Shown here: positions 1-11,125 of the stretch, piece after piece | Position numbering within the stretch: the first letter of the stretch is position 1 | Layout of the letters: the number at the start of each line of letters is the position of its first letter | DNA from: Cavia porcellus | Lineage: Eukaryota; Chordata; Mammalia; Rodentia; Caviidae | DNA: 64,000 nucleotides | Assembly (NCBI RefSeq): GCF_034190915.1 | Contig: NW_026947496.1 | Location: forward strand, 56,058,501 to 56,122,500 | Reading direction: 5' to 3' | Position numbers and translations under genes: made by a program | The notes under the pieces: generated by a model | The model's database searches: none | Seen by the model: only the letters and a program-made list of their open reading frames with translations | What the model was told of the DNA's origin: nothing

Positions 1-859
1 TGCCATTGACTCTGTCCATACTTAATCATACCACGACCCTGCTGATTTTCAGCAGACTCACAGTTGCTTTCTCTACAGCAGTAAACTCATCTAATTGAGT
101 ACTGCATGTAGCTAATTAAATATGAAAATAAGATTGTGTGCAGTCAAGTTTCCAGACTACTCTATAAACTTGCTAATTCTGATTTGTATTTACTCTAGAA
201 ACCCAGGGTTTTCCTGCCAACTGGCTAATAGGTTGATGTAGAAAGGGTCATAAATATGTACATCTAATTTTCTGGCAAGGCACTATGTAAAGTTTTTGCT
301 TTTCAGATAACAATTTTTAGTAGCATAAAAAAGCACATGTTGGTCTTATATTTTTCCTGTTATTATTGAAAAGAAAAAAAAAAGACCTGGTCTTTCTCAA
401 AGGATCCCTTCTATCTAGCAACTCTGCACTGTCCGCTGCCCACCACACTCTCCCCTAGCATCAGGGACCACAGGCTCCATGGAAACTCTGGGCATGAGGT
501 GACAGGCTGCATGGGGGCCTTTTCTGAGAATGAAGGGGTCTTCAGTCACACAAAGGCAAGAATGATTTTTTTAAAAAAATGGAACTGTTCCCTTATAAAG
601 TTGGTCATTGACATTCTTGTTGACTCTCCTGGAAGTGATTTATTATAAAAAGATTCATAGACATGGGACTCAGAGTGAGTTCATCTTTGACATGGGGACA
701 GCAGCACCCGTCCCATCATGCCGCTGTGTGGATAGGAGGGGAGAGCGGAAGGTAAGTGCTTAGCGTGGTGCTGGCACACAGTTAGTACACAGGTCTCAAT
801 CCTGGCGACGTTACAATGGACACTGCAGCAATTCTGTAAGTTTTCCTTGTCATTTTGAA
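1..859. other. unique non-coding sequence
   Basis: No coding frame, RNA gene or repeat was recognised. The stretch is AT-rich with a short A-run near 371-382. It is probably intronic or intergenic. Confidence 0.5.
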
Positions 860-980
860 AATTCCTCTAAGACAGACTTTAGAGGAATGCATTCATTAGA
901 ATTGCTACTTTGAAGCCTGAATCCTAATGAGAATTGTTTCTCTGTTATCTAATCAAATTAGCAAAGGCCATTCTTGAAAC
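860..980. promoter_or_regulatory. candidate conserved non-coding block
   Basis: This AT-rich, non-repetitive stretch contains several TAAT/ATTA homeodomain-type cores (ATTAG near 895-900, CCTAATGAG near 923-931, AATCAAATTAG near 951-961) and has no open frame of interest. The composition resembles vertebrate developmental enhancers, but that is an inference from motif density alone. No alignment was possible, so it may be ordinary unique sequence. Confidence 0.25.
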
Positions 981-1879
981 ACAGAGTTTCTGGTCAGTGT
1001 GAGAGGAGGTAGAGGAAATAAATGGTACTACTGCCTCATGTGCCACTCCTGTCCCTCCTCCAGACCTTCATCAAAAGACCCTCTCTACAAACCATAAACA
1101 GACTGGCTTCCCTCTGTTCTGATATGGCCCTGCTGGGCTGATGTTTGGGCTTGCCATGGAGTCACAGGTACCCAGACAACAGAACCACAGACATGCCCAT
1201 CCCTGTAGCCCCTTCTACTCTGATACTCACCCTCAGTTGGATTGTAGCCCAGTGCTGTGAGGCTCCCTAGTCCATTACCCCAAGGACACGTGATCTCCTG
1301 TGCCAATTTACCCAAGTAGAAGATTGCACCCCTTAATAACCTTAATGCATCTTCCTTTCCTACATCCCCTTCCTTTCACCTCATCAGTATTTAAGTCAAC
1401 CAAGGCTAAAGTTTTCCAAAGCAAGAAGCGACTACTAACTTAAAATTTAAATTTCTGATAGGCATGGGCATTTCTGTAGGAGACTGTGGTTATCATAAAA
1501 GCACAAAGAACTGCTGTACACAACTGATCTTACAACCCCCAGAACAGTCTGAAGGCTTGTCTTGTCTTGTCTTTAGAAGCGCTCAAGTGTCTCCGATATC
1601 CTGGCACATCCTTTAATGCGTGGCGCCGACCACCGATAGTCTGCACTCTTTGCAATGCCCTGTAATGACCAGGTGAGTTCATGTATTGTTGTTGTTGTTT
1701 TTCTAATGTGATTAAAGGTACAATAAGGTATGTGTGCAACAAGAAGCAAAGCCATTGTTCTGCATCATTAAGCTCACAGCAGCCCCAAAAAGAAATTGTA
1801 GGCAGCTTGCCAACGGCCCTAATGAAGAGCATCTCTTTGAATTATCTCTGGATGAGGGAAGGATAAAGTCTGAGCCCTG
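981..1879. other. unique non-coding sequence
   Basis: Several short overlapping frames on both strands occupy this stretch (for example a 100-codon minus-strand frame at 1530-1832). None shows a domain, and none is bounded by a convincing splice or promoter context. No repeat family was recognised. Confidence 0.45.
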
Positions 1880-2240
1880 GAATATTTGATCCTCTTTGTG
1901 CTGCTGTTACGAGGGCTTACTGAAGCCAGACACACTGGACCTTCTGGAACCATAATTTATGGAAACCTTAATTTCTTTGCACTAATAAGGCTTTGCATAA
2001 TAAAAGCAAGAATGCAATTATTAATTCCTGCAAGTGTTTTGTGAATTCCTTTATGCTAAGGTTCAGGACTCCCATAGAATAAGAGGGAAGGGATTTTACT
2101 TAGTTGGCACAAGGGTAATGGGTCCAAAAAGTAGTATGCGTTCCCTGAAAATAAATCTGCATGCTTCCTAAATTGCTGACAAAGTGTATTCCAGATGGAA
2201 GTCATTTATCAGCAATTTACTGCACGATGCTTTAGCCAGA
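1880..2240. promoter_or_regulatory. candidate conserved non-coding block
   Basis: The stretch is rich in homeodomain-like sites and octamer-like words: AATTTATGG, CCTTAATTTC, CTAATAAGG, GCAATTATTAATTCC (about 2014-2028). It lacks any recognisable repeat and any long reading frame. Such a composition is typical of distal regulatory DNA in mammals. This is a compositional inference; cross-species alignment would decide it. Confidence 0.28.
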
Positions 2241-3514
2241 ATATTTCCACATAAATTCACCTAGTAAAAAGTAAACAAACAAATCCAGGCCCCCTCTTTG
2301 GGGGCAGTTGTTGAGGGTGGGAAGCTCAAACAATACAGATACACAAATGACAAGTCAACAGACGGGCACAGACTGTGGTAGCATTACCTTCTGGGCAGTG
2401 CCACTGTAATTAATACCTCCATAGCAGTGACTGCTAAGTGCTACTTTGTACGAATTATGTTAAAAAAAAAAAAAACCCCAAAGAAGTTTTACAAAGTACT
2501 ATTTCCCTCGCTATATTTAGCTATTTCACTTGCAGTATCAACAGCCTAGAAAAGCACCCTGCTCAGCTGGTGGTGTCTGGTGTTTTGCCAATGTTACTTC
2601 TGAGGGCTGGGCCTGGGGAATATTACCCTCCTTGCCCCGATCACTCAGCAAACTAAGGATTACAACACACGGTGACCCAGGCTAGAGGCCGGATCACCAG
2701 CAGCAGTGGCACTTTTGCCCCAGACCTCCCACATGTGTTGCACTGCTTTGAAAAGGATGTTTGTCCAGCAGAGTCCTGAGCAAGAAATTGCAAGTCTGAA
2801 GTGTATTCCTGACAGGTTTAAAATGCTTGGCTATTTGAACATGGTGGTGGTGCTGGAGGTTGAAAAAGTTTTGCTTGACATTTTTTATGCCTCACTGCAG
2901 AAGTCAGACAGACATGCAGAAGACAGACGCACCTTTTATCCACAGAGGGTCATTATATCATTAGGTTTTGTACACAGAAGCAACAAAGTCACTGTTAGCT
3001 GTGTTTCACTGTGACTCTTCAATAGCAAAGCTCCCTCTGGTGGCTCCTGAAGACATGACACCAATTGACAGTTTATATTTTTAAGAGTAGCTCTTTTTTT
3101 TTTTCTTAAATTGTGTCATTTATTGCTACAAAGAATGAACATCATGTTTTTTACTTTGCTTTCCATAGTAACCTCCTCTAGTGTGATGATTTAAAAAAAA
3201 CTTACAGGATTATCATTTTCTGATTACTGGAGAAAAACATGTTAGGATGACTGAGGAGGAAAATCCTTAACTGCCAAGTTTGATTACTAACAGCAGTATC
3301 AAATCTCCTAGTTCAGTACAGGACTTGAATATCTAAAAAGAAAACACTCAACACAGGTGGAAGATAAGTTACCTGGGTTATATCATAAATATCCCATTTC
3401 ATCTCAAGTGAAATTTCATGTTGTTAGCAAAGATATAGAAAACAGAAGTCATCTGCTACAGATGACAGCACCTAATTAGGCCAAGACACTTGTTCTTGAA
3501 GTTCTTTAACATTT
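2241..3514. other. unique non-coding sequence
   Basis: An A13-like run lies near 2462-2475 and a T-run near 3097-3106. A 102-codon plus-strand frame at 2706-3014 has no recognisable domain. No repeat family was assigned. Confidence 0.45.
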
Positions 3515-3576
3515 TCAGAGGGAGGGAGGAAGAGGGAGAGGCAGAGGGTGAGAGAGACAGACAGAGAGAGGGAGGT
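3515..3576 (+). repeat. purine-rich GA simple repeat
   Basis: About 60 bases are almost purely A/G on the plus strand, built from imperfect GGGA and GAGA units with a CAGA interruption. It is a low-complexity tract of the GA-rich kind, not a coding sequence. Confidence 0.8.
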
Positions 3577-4340
3577 ACGGAATGGTGAGTGAAGCATCAT
3601 TCGGGACCACATCGTGTCCCGTTACAAGAAGTTGCTAAAAGAGCACTTCAGCAGAGGCTGTGCTCTACGGAAAGGCACACCCTGGAACGATGTGTAAATA
3701 GACAAAACCTCACAAGCATTAATCATCATCCCGTCTTCCCAACTTGTTCAAAGGGTGTGTGACCACTCTTTGACCCTTCCAGTTCAACACTCTGGAGTGA
3801 GCTCAGCGTCAAGCAGTTTTGTGACCGACTGCTTAAAACACAGTTTATGACCATCAACATCTATTTATATTCTCAAACATGGGCATTGAAGTGCTGTTGG
3901 AAGGGACATTTCCTAGGGGATTTAATGGAAAATCAACAGAGGAGTCAAAAAGGCTGGCTCATTCACGGCACAAAACACACACAGAATCCCCACTTCCTTC
4001 CCTAGAAGTTCCAGGCTGCCAGGTGAGTGCCTGCAAACATCCGTCTACAGAATGAAATGCAATGCGTTACCTGACAAACTTCATAGAGTAATTTGTACTG
4101 CTCCTCTTGCTTCTGCAGACTGCACAAACTGCATCCCATGTTTAGATAAGAAACGTCAAAGGAAGGCTTCAGTACCCGCCAGCGCTCGCAAAGGCAGCTC
4201 CCTCAGCGAGCAGGCATGGAAGGTCTCTCCGAGAGCCTCAGGTGAGTCAGGCAGCCACAACACTTCACATTGGTGTTGCTCTCTGAAGCTGGAAAATAAC
4301 TCTCTGCCCCCTGCACACTTCCCTTCCTTCCCTCGCAGCA
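3577..4340. other. unique non-coding sequence with an unassigned 120-codon frame
   Basis: A plus-strand frame of 120 codons runs from 4052 to 4414. Its last third is translated from a CA-type simple repeat, giving a His/Thr-rich tail. A GTGAGT donor-like word follows CCTCAG at 4238-4246. I see no domain or family resemblance, so the frame is most likely accidental, though a non-coding or alternative exon ending near 4240 cannot be excluded. Confidence 0.3.
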
Positions 4341-4395
4341 TGCACGCACACACAGAGACACAGACACACACACACAGGCAGGAACACGCACACCC
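4341..4395 (+). repeat. CA-rich microsatellite
   Basis: Imperfect CA dinucleotide runs with GA and GG interruptions occupy this stretch. It produces His/Thr-rich peptide on the plus strand and Cys/Val-rich peptide on the minus strand, which explains the overlapping open frames here. Confidence 0.8.
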
Positions 4396-4429
4396 CACTC
4401 CCTCCTCCGAGTGACTCTGGCAGCTGGAT

Positions 4430-4790
4430 TGTGGTCCAATGCACACGCTATATATACTGCTGCTCATGCATATTAATCAGCTCTCATTGACTATTCATAA
4501 CAGACAATGATACAGAAGCTATAATTGCCAACTATGACAGTTGAAATTTCTCTAATTAACAAGCAAGTGCTCCAGTGGTAGGGAATAATAAAAGACACTA
4601 ACAATTTTGCAAGCCATTTTCTGGCAGTTACAAATAAACATGACTGCATTTTTAACACAGTCTCTCACGATAATTCCTAATGCATTTCAGCTAAGTAGAA
4701 ATTCATTTTAAAATATATCATAAAATTTCTGATGATATAAAATGTATTTAATGCTGCAGATAATGATGGCATATAAACAGATTTTATGGA
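4430..4790. promoter_or_regulatory. candidate conserved block with CCAAT, TATA and octamer-like sites
   Basis: A CCAAT pentamer (4436-4440) is followed by TATATATA (4449-4456) and the POU/octamer-like word ATGCATATTAAT (4466-4477). Further TAAT/ATTA cores occur at 4554-4560 and throughout 4570-4760. The block is not repetitive and has no coding potential. The CCAAT-to-TATA spacing of about ten bases is closer than in typical promoters, so a distal enhancer or chance motifs are as likely as a promoter. Confidence 0.3.
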
Positions 4791-5330
4791 AAGTACATGT
4801 TTCGAATAATGTTCATACTGTAATATTTAGCACTGAACAAAGTTGCAGGAAAATACTCTACATGTGACTAAAATATAAAAATTTAAATTGCAAGACAGGT
4901 CTGTGAGTATGCAAAGTAGCTGGGGATTGTAAGAAGAGAGGCTGCCCTATAGGTGAGCAGGCAGATAATCATTACCAAAATGCATTTCCCACTCAAAAGG
5001 CAGAAAGTTATATGTTGAAGGGAACCGAAAGGAACAGAAGCAGGCAGTGTGTTGTGTCCTCTCCACAGATGCAGATGTAGCAGATATTTCAGAGATCCTA
5101 TCACTCAGCTAATTGTCACTAGTTGCTACAGCTATGAATCGGGCAATTCCACACCTGCTCAGACTTCCACAGCTTTGCTGGGAGTTTTATGTCAAGAAAG
5201 CAGGCAGTTGTAGAGTGACACACAGGATGTGAACAAGAGCACACTAAATAAGTTTAGTCTTTGCTGTGTTTCTTTTCACCTCCCTCTTTGGTCTCTGTCC
5301 CACTGAGTAAGCTTGACAGACAAAAAAAAC
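4791..5330. other. unique non-coding sequence
   Basis: No repeat or gene was recognised. A 73-codon minus-strand frame (4883-5104) has no domain. Confidence 0.45.
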
Positions 5331-5530
5331 TTTTTTTCTTTGTAATTCTAGGAATTGACCCCAGAGCCTTCACACTGAGCTATATTCCTAGAACTTTAAT
5401 ATTTTTTATTCTTTATTTTGAGACAAGGTAAGGTCTCCCTCAGTCATCTAAGCTGAGAATGAACTTCTAATCCTCCTGCTTTAGCCTCCCAGAAGGCTGG
5501 GATTACAAGCATGCACCACCACACCCAGAT
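5331..5530 (-). mobile_element. composite B1+ID SINE (B1-dID type), old copy
   Basis: Read on the minus strand, a B1 (7SL-derived) monomer is followed by an ID (tRNA-like) monomer and an A-rich tail. On the plus strand this appears as the poly-T (5331-5338), the complement of the ID half with its CCAGAGCCTT and GAGCTATATTCC words, a TTTTATT linker, GAGACAAGG, and then the complement of the B1 5' half ending in GGGATTACAAGCATGCACCACCACACCCAG near 5529. RNA polymerase III transcribes such SINEs and L1 mobilises them. Divergence in both halves indicates an old insertion. Confidence 0.85.
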
Positions 5531-6389
5531 AAATTTTTTTTCCTATCAACAATTGTCCCACTACCTTAAGGAAATGCTTAGGTACCATTTTCTCAACTGC
5601 AATGGCTGATGTTAAAATTCTCATAACTGCTTCCAAAGCCTGCACCACCTCCTTCAATGAATAAAGGTTTACCTGTCTAAGGAAGACACCCACGTCCCCT
5701 GTAAAGAGGTGTCACAAATCCTGGAGAATAATGCTTTCTTTTTCTGGGAGCCCACACACACCTGAGACATGAGTAACTCAAACCAGTCTCAATAAAATCT
5801 TGCTTGGGTTGGTGGCTAGCAGAGGCATCTGGTCCCATTTCTCAGGCATAGAAGGTGAGGCACAGCTGCTTGGTCAGCTGCAGGCTGAGTGGGGGGAAGG
5901 GGAGAGGAGTGGCTTCTCCATTGCAGGCCCTTCCCTGTGCTGTTTGTCACTTTGGCTGGTGCACAGAGCCAGAGTGTATGGTCAGAAGAGGAAGCCCCAG
6001 GTGGGTCTGGGAGGTAGCATGGTGGCTATCTGGCTTTGCTGCCGGGCCCCTTGGCACCTTTCCCACACCGCGGCCTCGTACCCTTGGAATAATAGGTCTG
6101 ATACCAACTGCCTCCTAGGCTTTGTAGCAATGAAAACAAAAGGCGCTCAGACTAAACCCATAACTCATGCTCACTTATTCCTCTGTCCTAGCCCACAGCT
6201 AGGCGGTGCTAAGTCAGGTCTGTCCTACCCAGAGCTAGGTCTCATGTTGCCCAGACATGGAGACAGACAGCATAGGCTCTCACCCAGTTCATGTCCAGAG
6301 CCTCCTGGAGGTCCTTGGCTTCTTCTTTTGTCTACCCACGGGGCCCGCTGTGGAGCATCTCCTTCCCCACAGCCACCAGGCTGGCTTCT
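5531..6389. other. GC-richer unique stretch with the longest open frame of the window
   Basis: The plus strand is open for 198 codons from 5800 to 6396, but an overlapping 87-codon frame is equally open. The translation is Gly/Ser/Trp-rich without a recognisable domain, signal or motif. The 3' end runs up to an L2 repeat. GC-richness alone can leave such a frame open. An AATAAA-like word near 5792 and the CCGCGG at 6069 do not support a gene by themselves. Confidence 0.35.
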
Positions 6390-6895
6390 TCTATAAAGTA
6401 GAAATGAGGCCACTTTGCCACTTGCTTCAAGCCCCCTGAAGACTTCCAGTCACAGTTGGATTAGAGTCCAACTTCTGCCCAGGACCTACACAGCAGGTAA
6501 AATTTGGCCCAGCTATCAGCTTCTCCATACTTGCCCCCTCCCTTGTGCCTATGTTCAATACACTCCCCCACCATGCCCTGTCCTTCCTCAGGGCCTTTGC
6601 ACCTCCAGGTCCTTCTGACAGAACTGCTCTGCCTTCTGTTTCTGATCAAGTTCTCTCACCCCCATCTCAGCTCAAAGGAAGCTTTCTGAGCAAAGCCAGT
6701 CTGTATCTCCCATGCAACTCCACTTCTCAGTCCTGGGTATTGCATCCCATCCACCTGTCCATCTCCTTTGCATCTCCTGTCTGAGTCAGCGACAGTGCTG
6801 TTCCTCCATCCCCCTTTGCACACTGACTGTTCTTTGTATAAGCAGTGTAGCTTCCCAGGATCAGGGCCTGTGTCTGACTTTCCATGGGGCTCCAT
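6390..6895 (+). mobile_element. L2 LINE 3' fragment
   Basis: The order of landmarks follows the 3' half of mammalian L2 in the sense direction: a CCACTTGCTTCAAGCC stretch, then the TCTGGCCC-like segment, CTCAGGGCCTTTGCAC near 6589-6604, a TCAGCTCAAAGGAAG segment (6666-6680), and a CAGGGCCTGTGTCTG segment near 6861-6876. L2 is an ancient, inactive retrotransposon in placental mammals. All open frames in this stretch are by-products of its C-rich composition. Confidence 0.72.
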
Positions 6896-8109
6896 GCATG
6901 GGTGAAGGGTGACCTGATGGTCTCAGAACCCATGAATTACAGTGCAACTGGCCAGTACCACCGAGAGAAGTTAAAAATTCATGCTAGGATGCCCCCATCA
7001 TCTTGGCTTCTCTTCTGTTTTATAGAAGTTGCTTATTTATTTTTGCATATCCACAAGCACATATTGCAATGAGCCTAAACTAAGTGGTTAGAGAACTTTT
7101 ATTCTTCATTAGAAAACTTTCAAATCTTAATAATACATGAGTTCTGTTGCATGTTATTTCATTGAACTTCAGAGCTATAGCCATCTAACTTTTTGAACTT
7201 AAGAATCTTTCACTCTAAGAATTACTGAGAATCCAAAAAAGTTATTGTCTATTAATATTTATCTTACTGAAAATAAAAAAGTAAAATATTTACTAATTCA
7301 TTTAAAACCAAAATAAGTCATATATTATGTAAGTACAGTAGTATGCGTCTAATGAAATTACTACATTTCCCAAAACAATTATTTGACAAGGCTGGTGTTT
7401 TACATGTTCTGAAAGCATTGATCTCTAGTGTAAATGAAGACAGCTGCAATTTAACAGTTGCTTCTGCATTCAGATAGTTGGGAGATCACAGCATGTAGCT
7501 TCTAGAAAACACTGTACTACATACTCCTCAGAGAATGAGAAAAAGCATGCCTTGGCATTTTTATGAAAATGGTTGTGACCTTACAGATCCTCAGAAACAA
7601 GTGTCCCTTTGCCCCCATGTGTGTCGGGGCCACCCTCTGGCTCCTGTGTGTGGCTGTCTTGGAAGGAGCCTCAGTGAATAGGCGTCTACCAGCCTCATGC
7701 TTAAGGGTGGGAAAGAAATGAGGAGGAGTCCAAGGCAAATTCCACGTGTGGTTGCTGTCCACGCTTGTGACTAATCCATTGTTTGGAGTCAGTAATGCAA
7801 AACACTCATGTGCCCCCATTCCTATAACAAGATTTGGCAAAATGATTACTTGTAGCAAAAGTACCCTAAACCTGGGCGAAATGTCTAGCCCGTTGAGAAT
7901 GCTGTTTCATTTCCAAAATGCTGCTCGGACAGAGTCTGTAAGAAACACATGACAGAGGGCCAGGAGAAAAGGGGGTTCACCTGAATGGTGGCACACACCA
8001 CGACTTTTGGTAACACTGATCAAAGAGGCAGTGTGAGGGCACAGAAAGCCTGTTAGCAACAGGAAGTTATTTGTAATCGAACCGTTTTTGAGAGAACAGC
8101 TGTCCTAGG
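6896..8109. other. unique non-coding sequence
   Basis: No repeat family was recognised. The AT-rich part at 7080-7330 has no coding potential, and the 113-codon minus-strand frame at 7517-7858 has no domain. Confidence 0.45.
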
Positions 8110-8225
8110 AAAAATGAAGAATTAGCGGCTGCACAAAGACACTCATTGTTTGATGAAGATGCTTAAAGTCCTTTTCCAAATTAGTAATCACATCATCTGA
8201 AAGTGCCTAATAAGCTTGCCAGAGC
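8110..8225. promoter_or_regulatory. candidate conserved non-coding block
   Basis: A non-repetitive AT-rich stretch contains the words CAAATTAGTAATCAC, CATTGTTTGATG and CCTAATAAGC, with homeodomain-like and SOX-like (ATTGTTT) cores close together. This is motif-density inference only. Confidence 0.2.
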
Positions 8226-8779
8226 ACAAGGCACTTTTCTTGGGTGCTCTGTACCATTAGATGCGCCTGCCTCTTCCTGCTTTCATGGAAATTAAAAATA
8301 AAGTGCAAAGAAGGGTCACCAAAGAACATACAACAAGACAAACAGAAGAAAGGGCTGAAGGTGGCAGGGGAATATCCTTAATAATCATTCTCTGGACCTC
8401 CAAAAGCCATCAGGGATGCTATCTGAAGTCCACTGATGTCAACACAAACTTACTTAATTGCTGAATAAGTTAGCTACATCAAGCATATGATTTTCCCCAC
8501 ACTGTTGGATAGCTGATGTTTTCCTCAGTGTATGGGGAACTTGAGTCTCATCAAATGACAAACTTCAAGCTGAGCCGTGTAGACTTCTGGGAAGCAGCAT
8601 GACAAAGAAGTGGGCCAAGAGGGCCAAGCAGGTAAAAAGTGCACCTGGAGCGGTGGTACCACGGGTGTTACCTTTAGTAGCACTAGTGAGTCAAGGGACA
8701 GATGCCCCCCCACCCCCAGGCCTCCTGGTTAGGCTGTAGGCACTAGCTCCCTCTGAATCACACTGGTGCATTACCCCTC
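8226..8779. other. unique non-coding sequence
   Basis: No repeat or gene was recognised. A short C-run lies at 8705-8717. Confidence 0.45.
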
Positions 8780-9005
8780 CTGGTCCCCTCCTTAATCTAC
8801 CCTCCCTAGGTGTGCACTTGGTGTCACTATCACTTAACGGAAAGGTTCTACAAGCCTCCATATCTCTGTGCATGCTGTGCCCTGAGCTTGGAAGGCCCAG
8901 TACCACAGCCTATCTGCAACAAGCTCCCAAGATTTCAGCTCCTCTGCTCAGAAGCAGGTACTGCTCCTGGTGTGCCTTGTACTTCCTTGTGCCTCCTATG
9001 GTAGG
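8780..9005 (+). mobile_element. probable L2 LINE fragment
   Basis: The stretch contains a TGCCCTGAGCTTGGAAGGCCCAG-like segment (8878 on), a CAACAAGCTCCC segment, TCAGCTCCTCTGCTCAGAAGC and a run of CTCC/TTGT words. These appear in the order and spacing of the L2 3' region in the sense direction. Divergence is high and the ends are uncertain. Confidence 0.45.
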
Positions 9006-10732
9006 GATGACATTGAGAGGTGGCTGTGTGTCTGCATCCTCCCTGGAGAGGCTCCTTCAAAATCAGAACCAGGCCTCATTCAGCTATAGACGCCTACTGA
9101 CCCCCGCTGGTGAGGATGCTTAATAAATTGCTAAAGCATAAATCCAGCATTGGATATTTGCTGAGGGCCCCCTTCAGACTTTTTTAGACTCTAAAATTGG
9201 TGCCCAAATGGGTAATGGTGTCCAACCTGCAAAGGAAGTCTGTTTCCACAGGGCCAAGACCATAAACCTGGCAACAGTGCCATTTTCTTGTCTACCATAG
9301 GACAATTATTCCTTGAAATCCTATATATTTACCTTGCCCAGAGATCCTGAATCATAGTCTGTTGAGGAAATGCTTTAGTGGTCTCCAGTTAACTCTGCCA
9401 AAGTCAAGGTGACTTTTTGACAGCTTGTCTGAATCACACTTAGTGAGTGGCCCATAGTTCTTGAAGAGGAGCAAGAGGTTGTCACAAAACCAAGTGTGGA
9501 TGAATACCATGTCATCATAGCAAAGAAAAAGGCAACTTTGAAGATGTTAGAAAGCATAAAAAAAGTCAGGTAACTTGAAAAACTACATAATAGTAGCTAT
9601 CAGTGTAGTTTAGGTTCTGAAAAAGCTCTGTGAACTCAGAACATCTGCTCAGGCCTTCACATCTTATTTTGAACACTGAAAGGATGTTTTTCATTGCCAA
9701 ACTGATTGAGGGGTTGCTGTCTCAAGAGCATTTCTCCTGGACTCTAGGTATCTGATGCCACCCTGCCGTCCAAGACTGTCAGCCGGCTACTTGCATGGGA
9801 AGTGATTTGGGAGGAGGCTTGTGCCTGGCTAGGAGATGGGTAAGGTTAGAGGCGGGCGGGCAGCCTGCTATGTGCACACCAAGGCTGCCCCCAGATGCCA
9901 GGCAGGAGCTGGAGCACCTCTCTAAGGTTCACTCAGCTGATCATGAAACATGCTGCAGGACAAGAATGTAGAAAGAGGGACCAGCAACAGGGTAGCCAGA
10001 GCACAGCCATCTGCATCCTTGGCAGAGGCAGGAAAGAGATCTGAGGGCCCTAAATTCCACAGAAATCTGAGTTTTCTCATAGGCTTCACACCTGGGGGAT
10101 GCCCTTGTGAGATGCCTTTACTCACTGGAGTTCCACAGCAGGCTGTGTTCCTGATGGTGTCAGCCCTTCTTTCTCATTCCAGGTGACAAGTAGGTGGACC
10201 CATTTATGCAACGAGATTTGAAATTCCTGAGCATGGATTCCTAAGTTATCTTGGAACCCCAAAAGGCTGATGAAACCTCAGTACCAGGATGTCCTTGCTT
10301 CCTGTGTGGGATTACTGGGGTGTGTTCCTCCCTGATGCAGGGTGTATACACTGCCTGTGCTGTGTGCATGAGTGGAGTAGGGACACGCAGTGGGTCAACA
10401 CTGTCACATCTGACAGAACCAGCTACGGAGAGTGGGGAGTTCAGAGCCTCTTGGGAACTGGGTTTCTTTGCCTTATAGTGGGGTGACTTGCCCACCCAGG
10501 GGTATGGGAAGGGCATATTATAGGAGATAAAACTTGCACAAGTTTTAGAATTCAACCTGTAGGTGTGCTCTAATAAAGCAAAAGTGACAAACTTAAGGGA
10601 TTTAAAACTCCTTTCATAATGTGCTGTGCAAGGGGCAGCAACCTTTTACCTCAAGTCAGAGTAAATTTTTAACATTTTGTTGAAAAAAAAAAGAAAATCA
10701 GTAATGCTATGCAGGAGATTCACGTGTGTGGG
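9006..10732. other. unique non-coding sequence
   Basis: No repeat or coding exon was recognised. Frames up to 104 codons (minus strand, 10241-10555) lack domains. Confidence 0.45.
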
Positions 10733-10850
10733 ATTTTTTTTTTGTGGGGGGGACAGGGTCTCATTCTTAGTTCAGGCTGGCCTCGAACTTACAGTGGTTC
10801 TCCTGCCTCACTGTTCTGGGATTATAAGTATGTGCCACCTCACCCAACAC
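10733..10850 (-). mobile_element. B1-like SINE monomer
   Basis: On the plus strand the poly-T (10733-10743) is followed by GACAGGGTCTC, TTCAGGCTGGCCTCGAAC, CTCCTGCCTCA and TGGGATTATAAGTATGTGCCACC. This is the complement of a B1 (7SL-derived) monomer, so the SINE lies on the minus strand. Unlike the dimers elsewhere in the window it has no ID half. Confidence 0.88.
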
Positions 10851-10999
10851 AGAAGTATTTTTATAACCACCATTCAGAATTACAAAATATATTCTTGGTT
10901 GGCAGGCCCTAAATCAAGACATAATGTGTGCTAAGTTTGGCCTGTGAACACTAGTGTACCTATAAGACCATCAAAGACTGAACAGAGGTATTCTGATAT

Positions 11000-11125
11000 T
11001 TGCTGATGATACAATGGGGCTAATAACTGACTCCTCTCATCCTCCTGTTACTGAGAAATTTAACCAAGAACACACAGCTTGCATAGATGAGTTCAGAATT
11101 GGACTGTGTAACCCCAAAGCAGGTA
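11000..11125 (-). mobile_element. MIR SINE fragment
   Basis: The series CCTGTTACTGAGAAATTTAACCAAGAACACACAGCTTGCA, then a TTCAGAATTGGACTGTGTAACC-like tail, follows the antisense MIR core (tail of the tRNA-derived half and conserved core). MIR is an ancient tRNA-derived SINE shared by mammals. Confidence 0.6.

Noticed and set aside
4052..4414. 120-codon frame with a GTGAGT donor-like word inside
   Set aside because: The tail is translated from a CA microsatellite and no domain or partner exon was found; the donor-like word alone is not evidence of an exon.
4156..4467. 103-codon minus-strand frame rich in Cys and Val
   Set aside because: It is the complement of the CA microsatellite and its flanks.
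6390..6895. Seven overlapping frames of 60-79 codons
   Set aside because: All fall in an L2 fragment and have no coding signature.
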